Positions 16,043-24,857 are shown, numbered from the stretch's first letter. The stretch is 64,000 nucleotides of DNA from Mycolicibacterium phocaicum (GCF_010731115.1 NZ_AP022616.1:5208001-5272000); one strand, 5' to 3'. The notes: a model not told the origin generated them from the sequence alone. Translations and numbers: made by a program.

Positions 16043-17566
16043 TTACTCCCTGGGGAAGCGGTCACGGATGGCGGCGGCGACAGCGGCCGCTCGTTCGGAT
16101 GCCTTGGGTCCGCACGCCACCACGTCGAACACGACGTTGGATATCGCCGCAGAAGCGCGTGCGCATTGCCCACCGGGTTCGTCGGACGTCTTCACCATTA
16201 AGGTCCAGATGTGGTCGTTCTCCGTGAGGTCGCCGACCGTAATGCGTTGGGAACCAATGGGAACAGTGGACTTCTTGCAACCCTCCCACTGCGATCTGAT
16301 CGGTTCGAAGAACTCGGCCGTCTGCCGGGGAGTCGCGAACTCGATGACGCTTTCGTCGATCCGGGTCTGCGACGCCGCGTCGACCATCTCGCGGCCGGCA
16401 CGCCGGACGAATCCACTGTCACGACCGGGTTCGTAAGCCGTCGGATTCAGCGCTTCCGCGCACGATGGCGATCGGGGCGCCGAATCGCGTTGCGGCTGTT
16501 GCGCATATTCCTTCACAACCGTCAACGTTGGCACGTGAACGAGGCTTTTGACGTCATCGAGGCTCAGGAGCTGACCGACGACGGCGTCGCCTTTGACCGT
16601 CTTCGCGAACTCCGGACACGGCCAGTAATCGCGGACGTTGGACCCGTTGCCCATCTCGCGAGGGTTGCCCTTGATGTTGCGCAGCATGATGCGGTGGGAG
16701 GCGTCAGCGGTCACGATGACGGTGAATCCGAATTCGGGTTTCCAGTTCGCCGGCATCAGGACCCAGCGATCATCGCGCACCGCGATAGCCCGAAAACACT
16801 CGTAGCGGTAGGTCGGTTGTTGCTGTGCATCGCGGGTGGGCAAGGTGCGCACTTTGATCAGCTCGGGTGGCAGGTCGAGTTGATCTTGCGTGTCGAGAAT
16901 GACGGTGCTGTTCGTCGACCACAGGCCGGCCGCCGCATTGGTGCCTTCCACCTTGCCGGCTTTCTCGGCGAACACGTTGGTGACCCAGAACAGTGCCAGT
17001 ATCAACACGATTGCGTTGATGGCGAGCAGCACCTGCCCGACACGGGTGGGTGGCAGGACGGACTGCGCCGGGTCGTCGCACGCGCGGCGCATCCATTCAC
17101 CCACCAGTAACAGCGCGGCGCCGAGGGCCAGTGCGGCGGGCGTCCGCCAGCCCTGATCGTCGTGATACGAGCCGGGTGACCACACGCCACGGACGGCGCG
17201 CATCAGAGCGGCGACGCCGAGGATCATCACGAGCAGCGCCGTGCGCCGAAGAATGACGACGTGTCGACCGCGGCGGACGAGGCTGCGAAACGCCAGGCAC
17301 AGGGCGAGCACCGAGGCGCACACCAGCGCTGCGGACAACGCGATGACGAACAACACGCCGGCACTCTGCGCCACATAGTCATTCGTGGTGAATCCGACGA
17401 CATCGGTGGACACCCCGAGGTACGTCATCTTGGCGTTGGTGGAGACCCTGCCGAAGTAGTAACAGAGTGCCGTGATCGCCGAAAGTGGCGCGGCCACAAC
17501 ACCAACCACGCCGAGCCACGATTGCAGATGTGGCGACACGGTGCGCGAATCGTCGGCGGACTCCAT
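16043..17566 (-). CDS. Membrane protein with PknH-like extracellular sensor domain
   Basis: The 507-residue product has about four N-terminal membrane spans and then a long exported part. Its last ~190 residues follow the mycobacterial PknH-like extracellular pattern: paired Cys (SCAEALNPTAYEPG, WEGCKKS, GGQCARASA) and the ending NVVFDVVACG with a trailing helix. In PknH this domain senses a ligand, but here there is no kinase domain. The start codon overlaps the stop of the upstream lipoprotein gene (ATGA), so the two are probably co-translated and may form one surface complex. Confidence 0.7.
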   Translation of the reverse strand: MESADDSRTVSPHLQSWLGVVGVVAAPLSAITALCYYFGRVSTNAKMTYLGVSTDVVGFTTNDYVAQSAGVLFVIALSAALVCASVLALCLAFRSLVRRGRHVVILRRTALLVMILGVAALMRAVRGVWSPGSYHDDQGWRTPAALALGAALLLVGEWMRRACDDPAQSVLPPTRVGQVLLAINAIVLILALFWVTNVFAEKAGKVEGTNAAAGLWSTNSTVILDTQDQLDLPPELIKVRTLPTRDAQQQPTYRYECFRAIAVRDDRWVLMPANWKPEFGFTVIVTADASHRIMLRNIKGNPREMGNGSNVRDYWPCPEFAKTVKGDAVVGQLLSLDDVKSLVHVPTLTVVKEYAQQPQRDSAPRSPSCAEALNPTAYEPGRDSGFVRRAGREMVDAASQTRIDESVIEFATPRQTAEFFEPIRSQWEGCKKSTVPIGSQRITVGDLTENDHIWTLMVKTSDEPGGQCARASAAISNVVFDVVACGPKASERAAAVAAAIRDRFPRE

Positions 17567-17898
17567 CAGGGTGTAGGCCGCGGCGAGCTGGTGGGCGGGG
17601 GAGGTCCGCTCGGTGCGGTGGTCGTGGTGGTCGTTGTCGTCGTGGTGGTCGGGGCACTGGTGAACGTCGTCGATGTCGGGATCGGGCCGGAGGTGGTCGG
17701 CGGTGGAGTGTAGGTGACCATCGTGGTCGCAGTGGTCGTTGTCCGCGTCGACTGGAGCGTCGTCGTCGGCAGTGCGGTGGTTTCGATCGATGACGTGGGC
17801 GGCGGGTCATTGACGGCGGTCTGGGTGCACGCGGTAAGGAGCGATATCGACGCGACAACGGCACAACAGAGGTGCACGTCACTGCGTCGTTTACGCAT
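17566..17898 (-). CDS. Thr/Pro-rich lipoprotein
   Basis: The 110-residue product has a basic start (MRKRRSD), a hydrophobic core and the lipobox LLTAC, so it should be a lipoprotein. The rest is almost only Thr, Pro and Ser, with a ten-residue Thr run, typical of an extended, possibly O-mannosylated surface linker. It is coupled by ATGA overlap to the PknH-like gene that follows on the same strand. No binding fold is visible. Confidence 0.65.
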   Translation of the reverse strand: MRKRRSDVHLCCAVVASISLLTACTQTAVNDPPPTSSIETTALPTTTLQSTRTTTTATTMVTYTPPPTTSGPIPTSTTFTSAPTTTTTTTTTTTAPSGPPPPTSSPRPTP

Positions 17899-17928
17899 GG
17901 GTAAAGGATGGCACTGTCGGGGTGCGGA

Positions 17929-18180
17929 TTACGCGGAATCACACATTCCAGCTGTCGGGCCAGCGGCCGTCGACGTGGTTTCCTCGATGGTCTCGGGCCT
18001 GTCGTAGTCGGATGTCATGCCGCCGCGGCGGCTGCTGCGGCCGGTGCAGATGACCGTCGCTCCCGCTTCGCCGAGTCCGGCGGCGATACCGCGGCCGGCG
18101 CCACGCGTCCCGCCGGCCACCACCGCGATCTTGCCGCGCAACGCATCCTGGTCGGGCAACCAGTCCATGCGATCGAGCAT
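17929..18180 (-). pseudogene. Truncated short-chain dehydrogenase remnant
   Basis: From ATG 18180 the frame gives 83 residues. It shows the NAD(P)-binding start of an SDR (GKIAVVAGGTRGAGRGIAAG, then ATVICTGRS) and continues to RPETIEET, after which the family sequence stops and a stop codon follows. The catalytic Tyr-x-x-x-Lys and about 200 residues are missing. No rest of the gene lies downstream, so the 3' part appears deleted. Its promoter region overlaps the OhrR box. Confidence 0.65.
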
Positions 18181-18220
18181 GACACATCGCGCCCGGCGCG
18201 CTCCAACGTGATGATTGTGT

Positions 18221-18233
18221 ACAATTAAATTGT
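18221..18233. promoter_or_regulatory. Probable OhrR operator
   Basis: ACAATT-A-AATTGT is a perfect inverted repeat in an otherwise GC-rich region, just upstream of ohrR. It closely matches known OhrR boxes (TACAATT/AATTGT type). It lies 18 bases before the GTG start and suggests peroxide-responsive autoregulation of ohrR-ohr. Confidence 0.75.
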
Positions 18234-18250
18234 GGGCTACATTTCTTGGT

Positions 18251-18682
18251 GTGGACGCACTCACCTTGGACCGTCAGCTCTGCTTCGCCTTGTACTCGGC
18301 GTCGCGGGCGATGACGGCGGCCTACCGGCCGATCCTGTCCGAGCTGAACCTCACCTACCCGCAGTACCTGGTGCTCCTGGTGTTGTGGGAAGAGGACCGG
18401 GTCACCGTCGGGCGGCTGGGTGAGCGGCTGCAGTTGGATTCGGGGACTCTCTCACCGTTACTGAAACGGCTGGAGGCCAATGGATTCATCCGTCGTGAAC
18501 GGTCGCAGCAGGATGAGCGTCAGGTCGAGGTGAGCCTCACCCCGGCCGGCCGCAAGCTCGAAGCCAGTGCCCAGTGCATTCCCGAACAGTTGGGTGCCCG
18601 AAGCGGCATCACCGAACAGGAAGCCGCGGACCTGCGCGATGCGATCCACCGATTGACCGATGCGCTCACCGCATCGCAGTGA
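18251..18682 (+). CDS. ohrR: OhrR-type MarR family organic hydroperoxide sensor
   Basis: From GTG 18251 the product is 143 residues. It carries the OhrR N-terminus LDRQLCFALYSASR with the reactive Cys and the MarR winged helix (LGERLQLDSGTLSPLLKRLE, then RSQQDERQVEVSLTPAG). The oxidised Cys would release the protein from the palindrome just upstream. The extra 12 codons from 18215 would run through the operator, so the later start is preferred. ohr follows 52 bases downstream. Confidence 0.85.
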   Translation: MDALTLDRQLCFALYSASRAMTAAYRPILSELNLTYPQYLVLLVLWEEDRVTVGRLGERLQLDSGTLSPLLKRLEANGFIRRERSQQDERQVEVSLTPAGRKLEASAQCIPEQLGARSGITEQEAADLRDAIHRLTDALTASQ

Positions 18683-18734
18683 TTTACCGACGCATTCCGC
18701 GTCACTGTGCACCAACCACCACAAGGAGATCGAC

Positions 18735-19157
18735 ATGAAGACGCTCTACACCGCTGAAGCCCTGGCCACCGGCGAAGGTCGCGACGGCCACGGCCGCACC
18801 TCGGACGGCAAGCTCGACCTGGACCTGGCCATCCCGAAGGAGATGGGTGGCAGTGGCAACGGCACCAACCCCGAGCAGCTGTTCGCCATCGGCTACGCCG
18901 CCTGCTACCACTCTGCGCTGCGGCTCGTCGCCCGCGAAGCCAAGGCTGATGTCACCGATTCGTCTGTGGGAGCCCGGGTTTCGCTCGGACAGCTGGACAA
19001 CGGCGGATTCGGCCTGGCGGTCGAGCTGGAGATCACGCTGCCCAACCTGGATCACGACGCCGCCCAGGAGCTGGCCGACAAGGCCCACCAGGTGTGCCCC
19101 TACTCCAACGCCACCCGCGGCAACATCGACGTCAAGATCACCGTCACCGACGACTGA
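18735..19157 (+). CDS. ohr: Organic hydroperoxide resistance protein
   Basis: The 140-residue product is an OsmC/Ohr thiol peroxidase. Both catalytic Cys are present in their motifs, AACYHSAL and QVCPYSNATRGN. It reduces organic hydroperoxides to alcohols in the cytoplasm, with lipoylated proteins as usual electron donors. AAGGAG sits 7 bases ahead of the ATG. It would be controlled by OhrR from the gene directly upstream. Confidence 0.92.
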   Translation: MKTLYTAEALATGEGRDGHGRTSDGKLDLDLAIPKEMGGSGNGTNPEQLFAIGYAACYHSALRLVAREAKADVTDSSVGARVSLGQLDNGGFGLAVELEITLPNLDHDAAQELADKAHQVCPYSNATRGNIDVKITVTDD

Positions 19158-19186
19158 TCCTCGCCGCCCCGACTGGCCACTATTCA

Positions 19187-19251
19187 CTCGCGAGCAGACG
19201 CAATACTGTCGAATTCCGTTGGGAAATGACAGTTTTGCGTCTGCTCGCGAG
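19187..19251. repeat. Long interrupted hairpin between convergent genes
   Basis: CTCGCGAGCAGACGCAA (19187-19203) pairs perfectly with 19235-19251, a 17-bp stem. One T/T mismatch then leads to six more pairs (19205-19210 with 19228-19233) closing a 17-base loop. The element sits between the converging ohr and nucleoside hydrolase genes. It has no U-tract, so it may be a bidirectional hairpin stop signal or a dispersed palindromic repeat. Confidence 0.75.
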
Positions 19252-19273
19252 AGCTATCAGTGGCCTTTCGGCG

Positions 19274-20359
19274 TCACAGCTTGGCGGCGAAGGCCCCGAC
19301 CCGCTCGATGAACCGATCGAAGAACGCCACCGGGTCGACCTCGACGCCGATGTGGGCATTGGGATGGCGGCCCCAGTGCCCGCGCCAGTCGGCCACCGTC
19401 ATACCGCGTGTCAGTGTGCCCAGCAGTTCCACGTCGACCGTCGCCTGCTGGTACCGGACGATGTCCGGATCCAGAGCGACGGCCGCCGCGAGCGGATCGT
19501 GCAGGTGCGCCAGATAGCCCTCGCCCTGGTCGAAATGAAACTCGAAGTAGAACCGCATGGCATCTTCGAGCACCCGGATCAGCAGGTTGGACGACGTCGA
19601 CCGTGTGCCGCGATCGTCCAGCACGCTCATCGGCGACGACGGGCCACCCGCCGCGGCCGCCAGCCGGCTCAGCAACGACGGCGTCATCGCGACGTTCTCG
19701 GTCAGGTTGAGCCCCAGCACGATTGGCAGATGCGTTGGGTCCTCCAGACCCCAGGCCGCGCCCCAGACGGAGAACACCTCGGCCGCGGCCTCCGGGTCCA
19801 CGCTGATGTTCCACTCGGACACCGGCGTGGTGTTGCCCCGGTAGTCGAAGGCCCCGCCCATGATCACCAACCGGCGCAGCAGTCGGGGGAGTGACGGCTC
19901 CTGCCGCAGCGCCAGTGCGAAGTTGGTCAGCGGGCCTGTGACGAGACCGATCAACTCGCCGGGGTACTCGCGCGCGGCCTGAATCCAGGCCTCGGCGGCG
20001 TCGTACCCGGTGAGCACGCCGCCGGTCTCCGCATCGGCAGTGGGCTCGGGCAGATCCGCATAACCCAGCCCCTGCGGGCCATGGGTGTCCTCGGCGGTGC
20101 GCAACGGTGCAACCAGCGGGACGCTCGCGCCCCGCGACACGGGGATGGGGCCCGCCCCGCACAGTTGCAGCAACCCCAGATTGTTGACACACACCTGGTC
20201 GACGGGGACGTTGCCCGCGGTGGATGCGATGCCGACCAGCTCGGCGTCGGCGCTGGCCATCAGGTAGGCCAGCGCCATCGCATCGTCCACGCCGGTGTCG
20301 ACGTCAGCAAAAACCGGCTGCACCCTGGCCTGGCCGGCGGGAAGTAGGCCCCCTGTCAT
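19274..20359 (-). CDS. iunH: Inosine-uridine preferring nucleoside hydrolase
   Basis: The 361-residue product has the calcium-binding Asp cluster DVDTGVDDAMAL near residue 18 and HGPQGLGYADLP near residue 92, both signatures of the IUNH family. It would hydrolyse ribonucleosides to base and ribose for salvage. It corresponds by family and position to Rv3393. In M. tuberculosis this gene directly neighbours imuB, whereas here about 16 kb intervene. Confidence 0.88.
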   Translation of the reverse strand: MTGGLLPAGQARVQPVFADVDTGVDDAMALAYLMASADAELVGIASTAGNVPVDQVCVNNLGLLQLCGAGPIPVSRGASVPLVAPLRTAEDTHGPQGLGYADLPEPTADAETGGVLTGYDAAEAWIQAAREYPGELIGLVTGPLTNFALALRQEPSLPRLLRRLVIMGGAFDYRGNTTPVSEWNISVDPEAAAEVFSVWGAAWGLEDPTHLPIVLGLNLTENVAMTPSLLSRLAAAAGGPSSPMSVLDDRGTRSTSSNLLIRVLEDAMRFYFEFHFDQGEGYLAHLHDPLAAAVALDPDIVRYQQATVDVELLGTLTRGMTVADWRGHWGRHPNAHIGVEVDPVAFFDRFIERVGAFAAKL

Positions 20360-20383
20360 GTCGCCAACCCTAGGGTCGGGTGT

Positions 20384-22405
20384 CTACCAGTGCACGCCGG
20401 GGATCAACCGCACCGCGGTCTTGACCGGCCGGGGCACCCGGACCCTGCTGACCGCGAGGGGCCGCTTGGGCCGGCGCGGCGTCCGTGGGCGATCGGGACG
20501 GTCGGCCGCCGGCGGGGTTTCGGCCACGCCGCGCGCCGCGGCCGAATCCGGGTAGCCCAGGTACAGCTGGTGCAGGACTCGGCGAGACAGCTTGGGGGTG
20601 AAGTAGTTTCCGAGATCACCCAGCGTGCCCATGGGGGTGTCGATGCGGGCCGGCTTGTCGACCAGGCCCCGCACCACCATTGCCGCGGCATGCTCCGCGG
20701 TGATCGGTGGCATGGGGTTGAGTCGCTTCGACGGCGCGATCATCGGGGTCTCGACCAACGGCATGTGAATGTTGGTGAACGTGATGTGGTCCGAAAGAGT
20801 CTCGGTGCCAACCACTTCCGAGAAGGCGTCGAGTGCCGCCTTGCTCGGCAGGTACGCGCTGTACTTGGGGCTGTTGGCCTGGACCCCGGCGCTCGACACG
20901 TTGACCACGTGACCGAACCGGCGTTCGCGCCAGTGCGGCAGCAGTGCCAGCGTCATCCGGACCGCGCCGAAGTAGTTGACCGCCATCACGCGCTCGTAGT
21001 CATGGAAGCGGTCGGTCGAGTTGACCACCGAACGACGGATCGAGCGGCCGGCATTGTTCACCAGGTAGTCGACGTGATCGAACTGGCCCAGGATGTCCTT
21101 GACGGTGTGCTCCACCGAACTGCCGTCGGCGACATCGCACGTGAAAGCGTAGGCCTCGCCGCCGAATTGGCGAATCTCGGTGACAAGTTCGTCGAGGGCG
21201 TCGGCGCTGCGGGCCAACGCGAACACCCGGCCGCCGCGCTCGGCGACGGCGATGGCCGAGGCCCGGCCGATGCCGCTCGAAGCGCCCGTGATGATCACGT
21301 TGCGGCCGACCAGCGGACCGCGCGGATCATCCCGGCGGGCCCGGTCGGGATCCAGGTTCTCGACCCAGTAGCGCCACAGTTTCGGTGCGTACGAGGCGAA
21401 TTCGGGCAGGACGATGCCGGTGCCCTGCAGCGCTGCGACAGTCTTCTCCGAGGCGAACGACGGCGCCAGGTCGACGACGTCGAGCACCTCGCCGGGGATG
21501 CCCAGCTGGGTGGCGGCCATGTTGCGCAGGACCTTGGCCCGCCCGGTGGCCTTGAGTACCGGAGCTGCCGTCGCCTTCGGCAACGTGCCTCGCAACGGCG
21601 GCAGGCCGGCTTCCTGTGCGACTCCGCGGTAGATGTCTTTGAGCCCAATGGGATTCGGTGACGTCAGGTGGAACGCTTGGCCGTCTCGCCCCTCGGCATG
21701 CATGAGATGGACGACGGCTTCAACCACATAGTCCACCGGCACGATGTTGGTGCGGCCGGTGTCGGGCACCATCATCGGCGTGAACTTCGGCAGCGCCGCC
21801 AGCCGCGACAGCACCCCGAAGAAGTAATACGGTCCGTCGACCTTGTCCATCTCGCCGGTGCGGGAGTCGCCGACCACGACGGCGGGACGATAGATCCGGT
21901 GCCGCAGGCCGGGGGTGGCGCGCACCAGCTGCTCGGCTTCGAACTTGGTCTGGTGGTACGGCGTCGGCAGCTCCTGGGAGACGTCGAAGTCGTCCTCGGT
22001 GAAAATCCCCCGGTAATTGCCGGCCACCGCGATCGACGACACGTGGTGCAGCGTCGCACCGAGACTGCGCGTCAGCTCGATCACCGCGCGGGTGCCTTCG
22101 ACGTTGGCGGCCTGCTGGGTGGCGGCGTCGACGGTCATGTCATAGATCGCGGCGCAGTGCACCACGTGATCGATCGGGCCCAGCTCGGCCAGATCGGCCA
22201 GGCCCAGACCCGCGGAGGTGAGGTCGCCGACCAGGGGTTTGGCCCGGTCACCCCATTCCGCGGCCAGTTCTTCGAAGCGGGCCAGTGAGGCCCGCCGAAC
22301 GAGAACGAATACTTCGGCTTCGTCGTGCTGAGCCAGAATCCGGCTGACGACGCGGCGGCCAATAAACCCGGTACCGCCGGTAACGACATATCGCATGCGA
22401 GTCAT
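20384..22405 (-). CDS. acrA1: Two-domain fatty acyl-CoA reductase (AcrA1-like)
   Basis: The 673-residue product joins two Rossmann enzymes. The N-terminal half is an extended SDR/thioester reductase (YVVTGGTGFIGRRVVSRIL, with YHQTKFEAE as the Tyr-x-x-x-Lys motif). The C-terminal half, from about residue 370, is a classical SDR (VIITGASSGIGRASA and YLPSKAALDAF). This layout matches Rv3391, thought to reduce acyl-CoA to aldehyde and alcohol for wax or mycolate-related lipids. ATG 22405 is chosen because GAGAGGG lies upstream on the reading strand; 22396 is an alternative. Confidence 0.82.
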   Translation of the reverse strand: MTRMRYVVTGGTGFIGRRVVSRILAQHDEAEVFVLVRRASLARFEELAAEWGDRAKPLVGDLTSAGLGLADLAELGPIDHVVHCAAIYDMTVDAATQQAANVEGTRAVIELTRSLGATLHHVSSIAVAGNYRGIFTEDDFDVSQELPTPYHQTKFEAEQLVRATPGLRHRIYRPAVVVGDSRTGEMDKVDGPYYFFGVLSRLAALPKFTPMMVPDTGRTNIVPVDYVVEAVVHLMHAEGRDGQAFHLTSPNPIGLKDIYRGVAQEAGLPPLRGTLPKATAAPVLKATGRAKVLRNMAATQLGIPGEVLDVVDLAPSFASEKTVAALQGTGIVLPEFASYAPKLWRYWVENLDPDRARRDDPRGPLVGRNVIITGASSGIGRASAIAVAERGGRVFALARSADALDELVTEIRQFGGEAYAFTCDVADGSSVEHTVKDILGQFDHVDYLVNNAGRSIRRSVVNSTDRFHDYERVMAVNYFGAVRMTLALLPHWRERRFGHVVNVSSAGVQANSPKYSAYLPSKAALDAFSEVVGTETLSDHITFTNIHMPLVETPMIAPSKRLNPMPPITAEHAAAMVVRGLVDKPARIDTPMGTLGDLGNYFTPKLSRRVLHQLYLGYPDSAAARGVAETPPAADRPDRPRTPRRPKRPLAVSRVRVPRPVKTAVRLIPGVHW

Positions 22406-22486
22406 CGTGACCCTCTCGCGGGCTGAGGTCGTCAATAGCGCGTAGGGTCCGATTTGTCACACCGCCTTCTGAGGGAGAACCACCGA

Positions 22487-23353
22487 ATGCCGATCAACCC
22501 CAATGCCATCGGAGCCAAGACCGCACCGCAGCCCTTCGAGTGGACCGAACGCGACACCCTGCTCTACGCACTCGGAGTGGGTTGCGGCACCAAGGATTTG
22601 GCGTTCACCACCGAGAACAGTCATGGCATCGACCAGCAGGTGCTGCCCACCTACGCGGTAATCTGCTGCCCGGCCTGGGGCGCCGTCGGGGAGGTCGGCA
22701 GCTTCAATTTCGGCAAGCTGCTGCACGGCAGTCAGCAGATTCGGCTGCACGCGCCGCTGCCGCCGTCGGGCCGATTCAACGTCAGCTCCGAGGTGGTCGA
22801 CATCCAGGACAAGGGCGAGGGCAAGAACGCCATCCTGACGTTCAAGGGCACCGCCACCGACGACAGCGGAAACGTGATCGCCGAATCCTGGTCGACCGCG
22901 GTGATCCGCGGCGAGGGCGGCTTCGGCGGACAGCCAGGGGAGCGGGCGGCCGCCCCGGAGATCCCGGATCGTCCGGCCGACGCCGTCGTCGCGCTGCCCA
23001 CCACCGAGGACCAGCCGCTGATCTACCGGCTCTCCGGCGACCGCAATCCGCTGCACAGCGACCCGTGGTTCGCGCAGACCCTCGCCGGTTTCCCGAAGCC
23101 GATCCTGCACGGCCTGTGCACCTACGGCGTCGCCGGCCGCGTCCTGGTTGCCGAACTTGCCGGCGGCGACGCCGCCAAGATCAAGGCCGTCGGCGCGCGG
23201 TTCACGTCACCGGTGTTTCCCGGCGAGACGTTGACGACGTCGGTGTGGCGCACCGAACCCGGGCATGCGGTGTTCCGCACGGAAGCGGCCGGGGCCGACG
23301 GCAGTAACGCCCGGTTGGTGCTCGAAGACGGAACTGCGGAGTACAGCGACTGA
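22487..23353 (+). CDS. htdY: 3-hydroxyacyl-thioester dehydratase, MaoC/hydratase 2 (HtdY-like)
   Basis: The 288-residue product is a double hot-dog hydratase. The hydratase-2 motif is complete (YRLSGDRNPLHSDP near residue 180), with the catalytic Asp and His, and a MaoC-like tail follows (FTSPVFPGETLTTSVW). It would interconvert (R)-3-hydroxyacyl and trans-2-enoyl thioesters. Family and position match Rv3389c, divergent from the acrA1 homologue. GAGGGAGAA precedes ATG 22487. Confidence 0.85.
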   Translation: MPINPNAIGAKTAPQPFEWTERDTLLYALGVGCGTKDLAFTTENSHGIDQQVLPTYAVICCPAWGAVGEVGSFNFGKLLHGSQQIRLHAPLPPSGRFNVSSEVVDIQDKGEGKNAILTFKGTATDDSGNVIAESWSTAVIRGEGGFGGQPGERAAAPEIPDRPADAVVALPTTEDQPLIYRLSGDRNPLHSDPWFAQTLAGFPKPILHGLCTYGVAGRVLVAELAGGDAAKIKAVGARFTSPVFPGETLTTSVWRTEPGHAVFRTEAAGADGSNARLVLEDGTAEYSD

Positions 23354-23492
23354 GGACCCGTCGCTCGGCGACACGTCGATGAGCGGCGCAGTCACCAACG
23401 CGGCGTAGCGTTGGTGACGGCGTCGTGTGGATGCCGCTTGTCATTCTGGCGAGCGGGTCGGTCGCGACATCGGATCGAGGAATCCCCATGAG

Positions 23493-23957
23493 ATGGCGCA
23501 CCGACCTGCTTCCGGTGACCTGATGACGCATCCCACCCCGAGGAGTAGGCCAGGCAAACCCATTCGGCTCTGCCTGGCCTACGAACTCGGCCGGCGGATC
23601 GATGGTGCCTGGTGGCCGTACACGGCGGCCCTTGCCGACGAACTGGCCGGACTGGTCGCGGCGCTGGACGGTCAACTGGGGAAAGTCGTTGAGGTGGGCC
23701 TCAATTGGTCGCCGTTGAGTCATCCGCCGAGCCTCAACTGGCGGGACTGGCGCACAAAACCGCAACACATCATCACCGTCGGCGGGCTCGATGCCACGGC
23801 CAATCTGCTCATCGTGCCCAGCGCGACCCACGGCCCATTGGCGGGCATGGTGCTCCGGCGTGCGGCCGGCCTGCCGGTGGAGGCCCGTCGCGGTGACGTC
23901 GCCATCCTCGAAACGGCCGAGGAGATCCTGACTGCCGCGCGGCGGCAGCGGACTTAG
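23493..23957 (+). CDS. DUF5994 family protein
   Basis: The product, 154 residues from ATG 23493, has the pattern RLCLAYELGRRIDGAWWPYT, then NWSPLSHPPSLNWRDW, found in a conserved actinobacterial family of unknown function. GAGGAA lies about ten bases before this ATG; ATG 23523 is an alternative that gives 144 residues. An 11-codon frame starting at 23488 ends exactly at that second ATG (TGATG). No catalytic motif is visible. Confidence 0.65.
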   Translation: MAHRPASGDLMTHPTPRSRPGKPIRLCLAYELGRRIDGAWWPYTAALADELAGLVAALDGQLGKVVEVGLNWSPLSHPPSLNWRDWRTKPQHIITVGGLDATANLLIVPSATHGPLAGMVLRRAAGLPVEARRGDVAILETAEEILTAARRQRT

Positions 23958-24337
23958 TACGGCTGACCCGGTAGCGGTGTTGGTGGCGATGCCGAAGGGC
24001 GCTTTCGCCAGAGCATGGCGACGCCGGCGATGACGACTGCGACGCCGACGGTGTACAGGATGAACCCGAAGTTCAACGACACACTGACCAGGCTCGACAG
24101 GTCGGCACCGGAACCGCCGAGCTGATCACTGATTTCCGAGGCGCCGCTGAAGTACCAGTAGATGCCCAGCAGGACGCCGAGAACGAGAGCACCGGCGCTC
24201 GCGGCAAGTCCGGTGAGTCGCCCAGTGGGTACCGCGGGGGCCGCCGACAGCACTGTCCAGGCCAGCCCCGCGGTGACGGCGATGACGGCCAACAGGAAGA
24301 TCATCAATGCAGGCCGCTGGGATGGGCTGACGTTCAC
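23954..24337 (-). CDS. Small membrane protein, three spans
   Basis: The 127-residue product has three hydrophobic segments (IFLLAVIAVTAGLAWTVL, GALVLGVLLGIYWYF and ILYTVGVAVVIAGVAML) and a Pro-rich C-terminus. It converges on the DUF5994 gene with a four-base overlap. The start is a GTG; an ATG at 24304 is possible. Function unknown. Confidence 0.6.
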   Translation of the reverse strand: MNVSPSQRPALMIFLLAVIAVTAGLAWTVLSAAPAVPTGRLTGLAASAGALVLGVLLGIYWYFSGASEISDQLGGSGADLSSLVSVSLNFGFILYTVGVAVVIAGVAMLWRKRPSASPPTPLPGQPY

Positions 24338-24371
24338 CGAGACCTGAATGATTGGCGCTGTTGGGAGGTCG

Positions 24372-24857
24372 TTAGCCCGTCACCGCCCGGTCCAGCGCGG
24401 CGAGCGATTCCTCGATGAAACCGATCGGGAACGGCGGCATGCCGCCGATCTGGTCGCGGAACGCCTGCGGTGTTCCGGCCCAGTCGTAGGTCAGGGTGAC
24501 GTCCGTGCCGTCACCGTTGGGGGCGAGGTCGTACCGCCACCACCAACCACCGGGCACGTGCTCACCCGATTCATCCAGGCTGCCGGTCGACCAGCCGACC
24601 GTCTTGTCTGGCTCGAACTCCGTCACCCGGTTATAGGTGACGTAGTCGCCGCCGGCCTGATCGAGGTACATGTTCATCGCGAACACCTGACCGGTGCCGG
24701 TGATCGGCGCGGTGTCGACGGCATCGCGGACCCAGTCGCCCGGTTCGGTCTCTTTGTGCCGGGCCGGGTTGGCCAAGACGGCGAAGACCGCCGCGGGCGG
24801 CGCGGCGATGGTGCGGGTGGCGACGAAGCGCTCCTGGGCTGTCGAGGTGCTGGTCAT
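24372..24857 (-). CDS. SRPBCC (START-like) family protein
   Basis: The 161-residue product begins with a helix-grip pattern (FVATRTIAAPPAAVFAVLAN) and continues with GWWWRYDLAPNGDGTDVTLT, both typical of SRPBCC ligand-binding proteins (AHSA1/polyketide cyclase-like). It overlaps the DUF899 gene by four bases (ATGA), so the pair is translationally coupled. The ligand is unknown; neighbours suggest a role in handling an organic substrate. Confidence 0.75.
   Translation of the reverse strand: MTSTSTAQERFVATRTIAAPPAAVFAVLANPARHKETEPGDWVRDAVDTAPITGTGQVFAMNMYLDQAGGDYVTYNRVTEFEPDKTVGWSTGSLDESGEHVPGGWWWRYDLAPNGDGTDVTLTYDWAGTPQAFRDQIGGMPPFPIGFIEESLAALDRAVTG

Noticed and set aside
23488..23523. 11-codon leader peptide ending at ATG 23523
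   Set aside because: It has a ribosome site in common with the in-frame ATG 23493 of the main gene, which explains the same sequence more simply.
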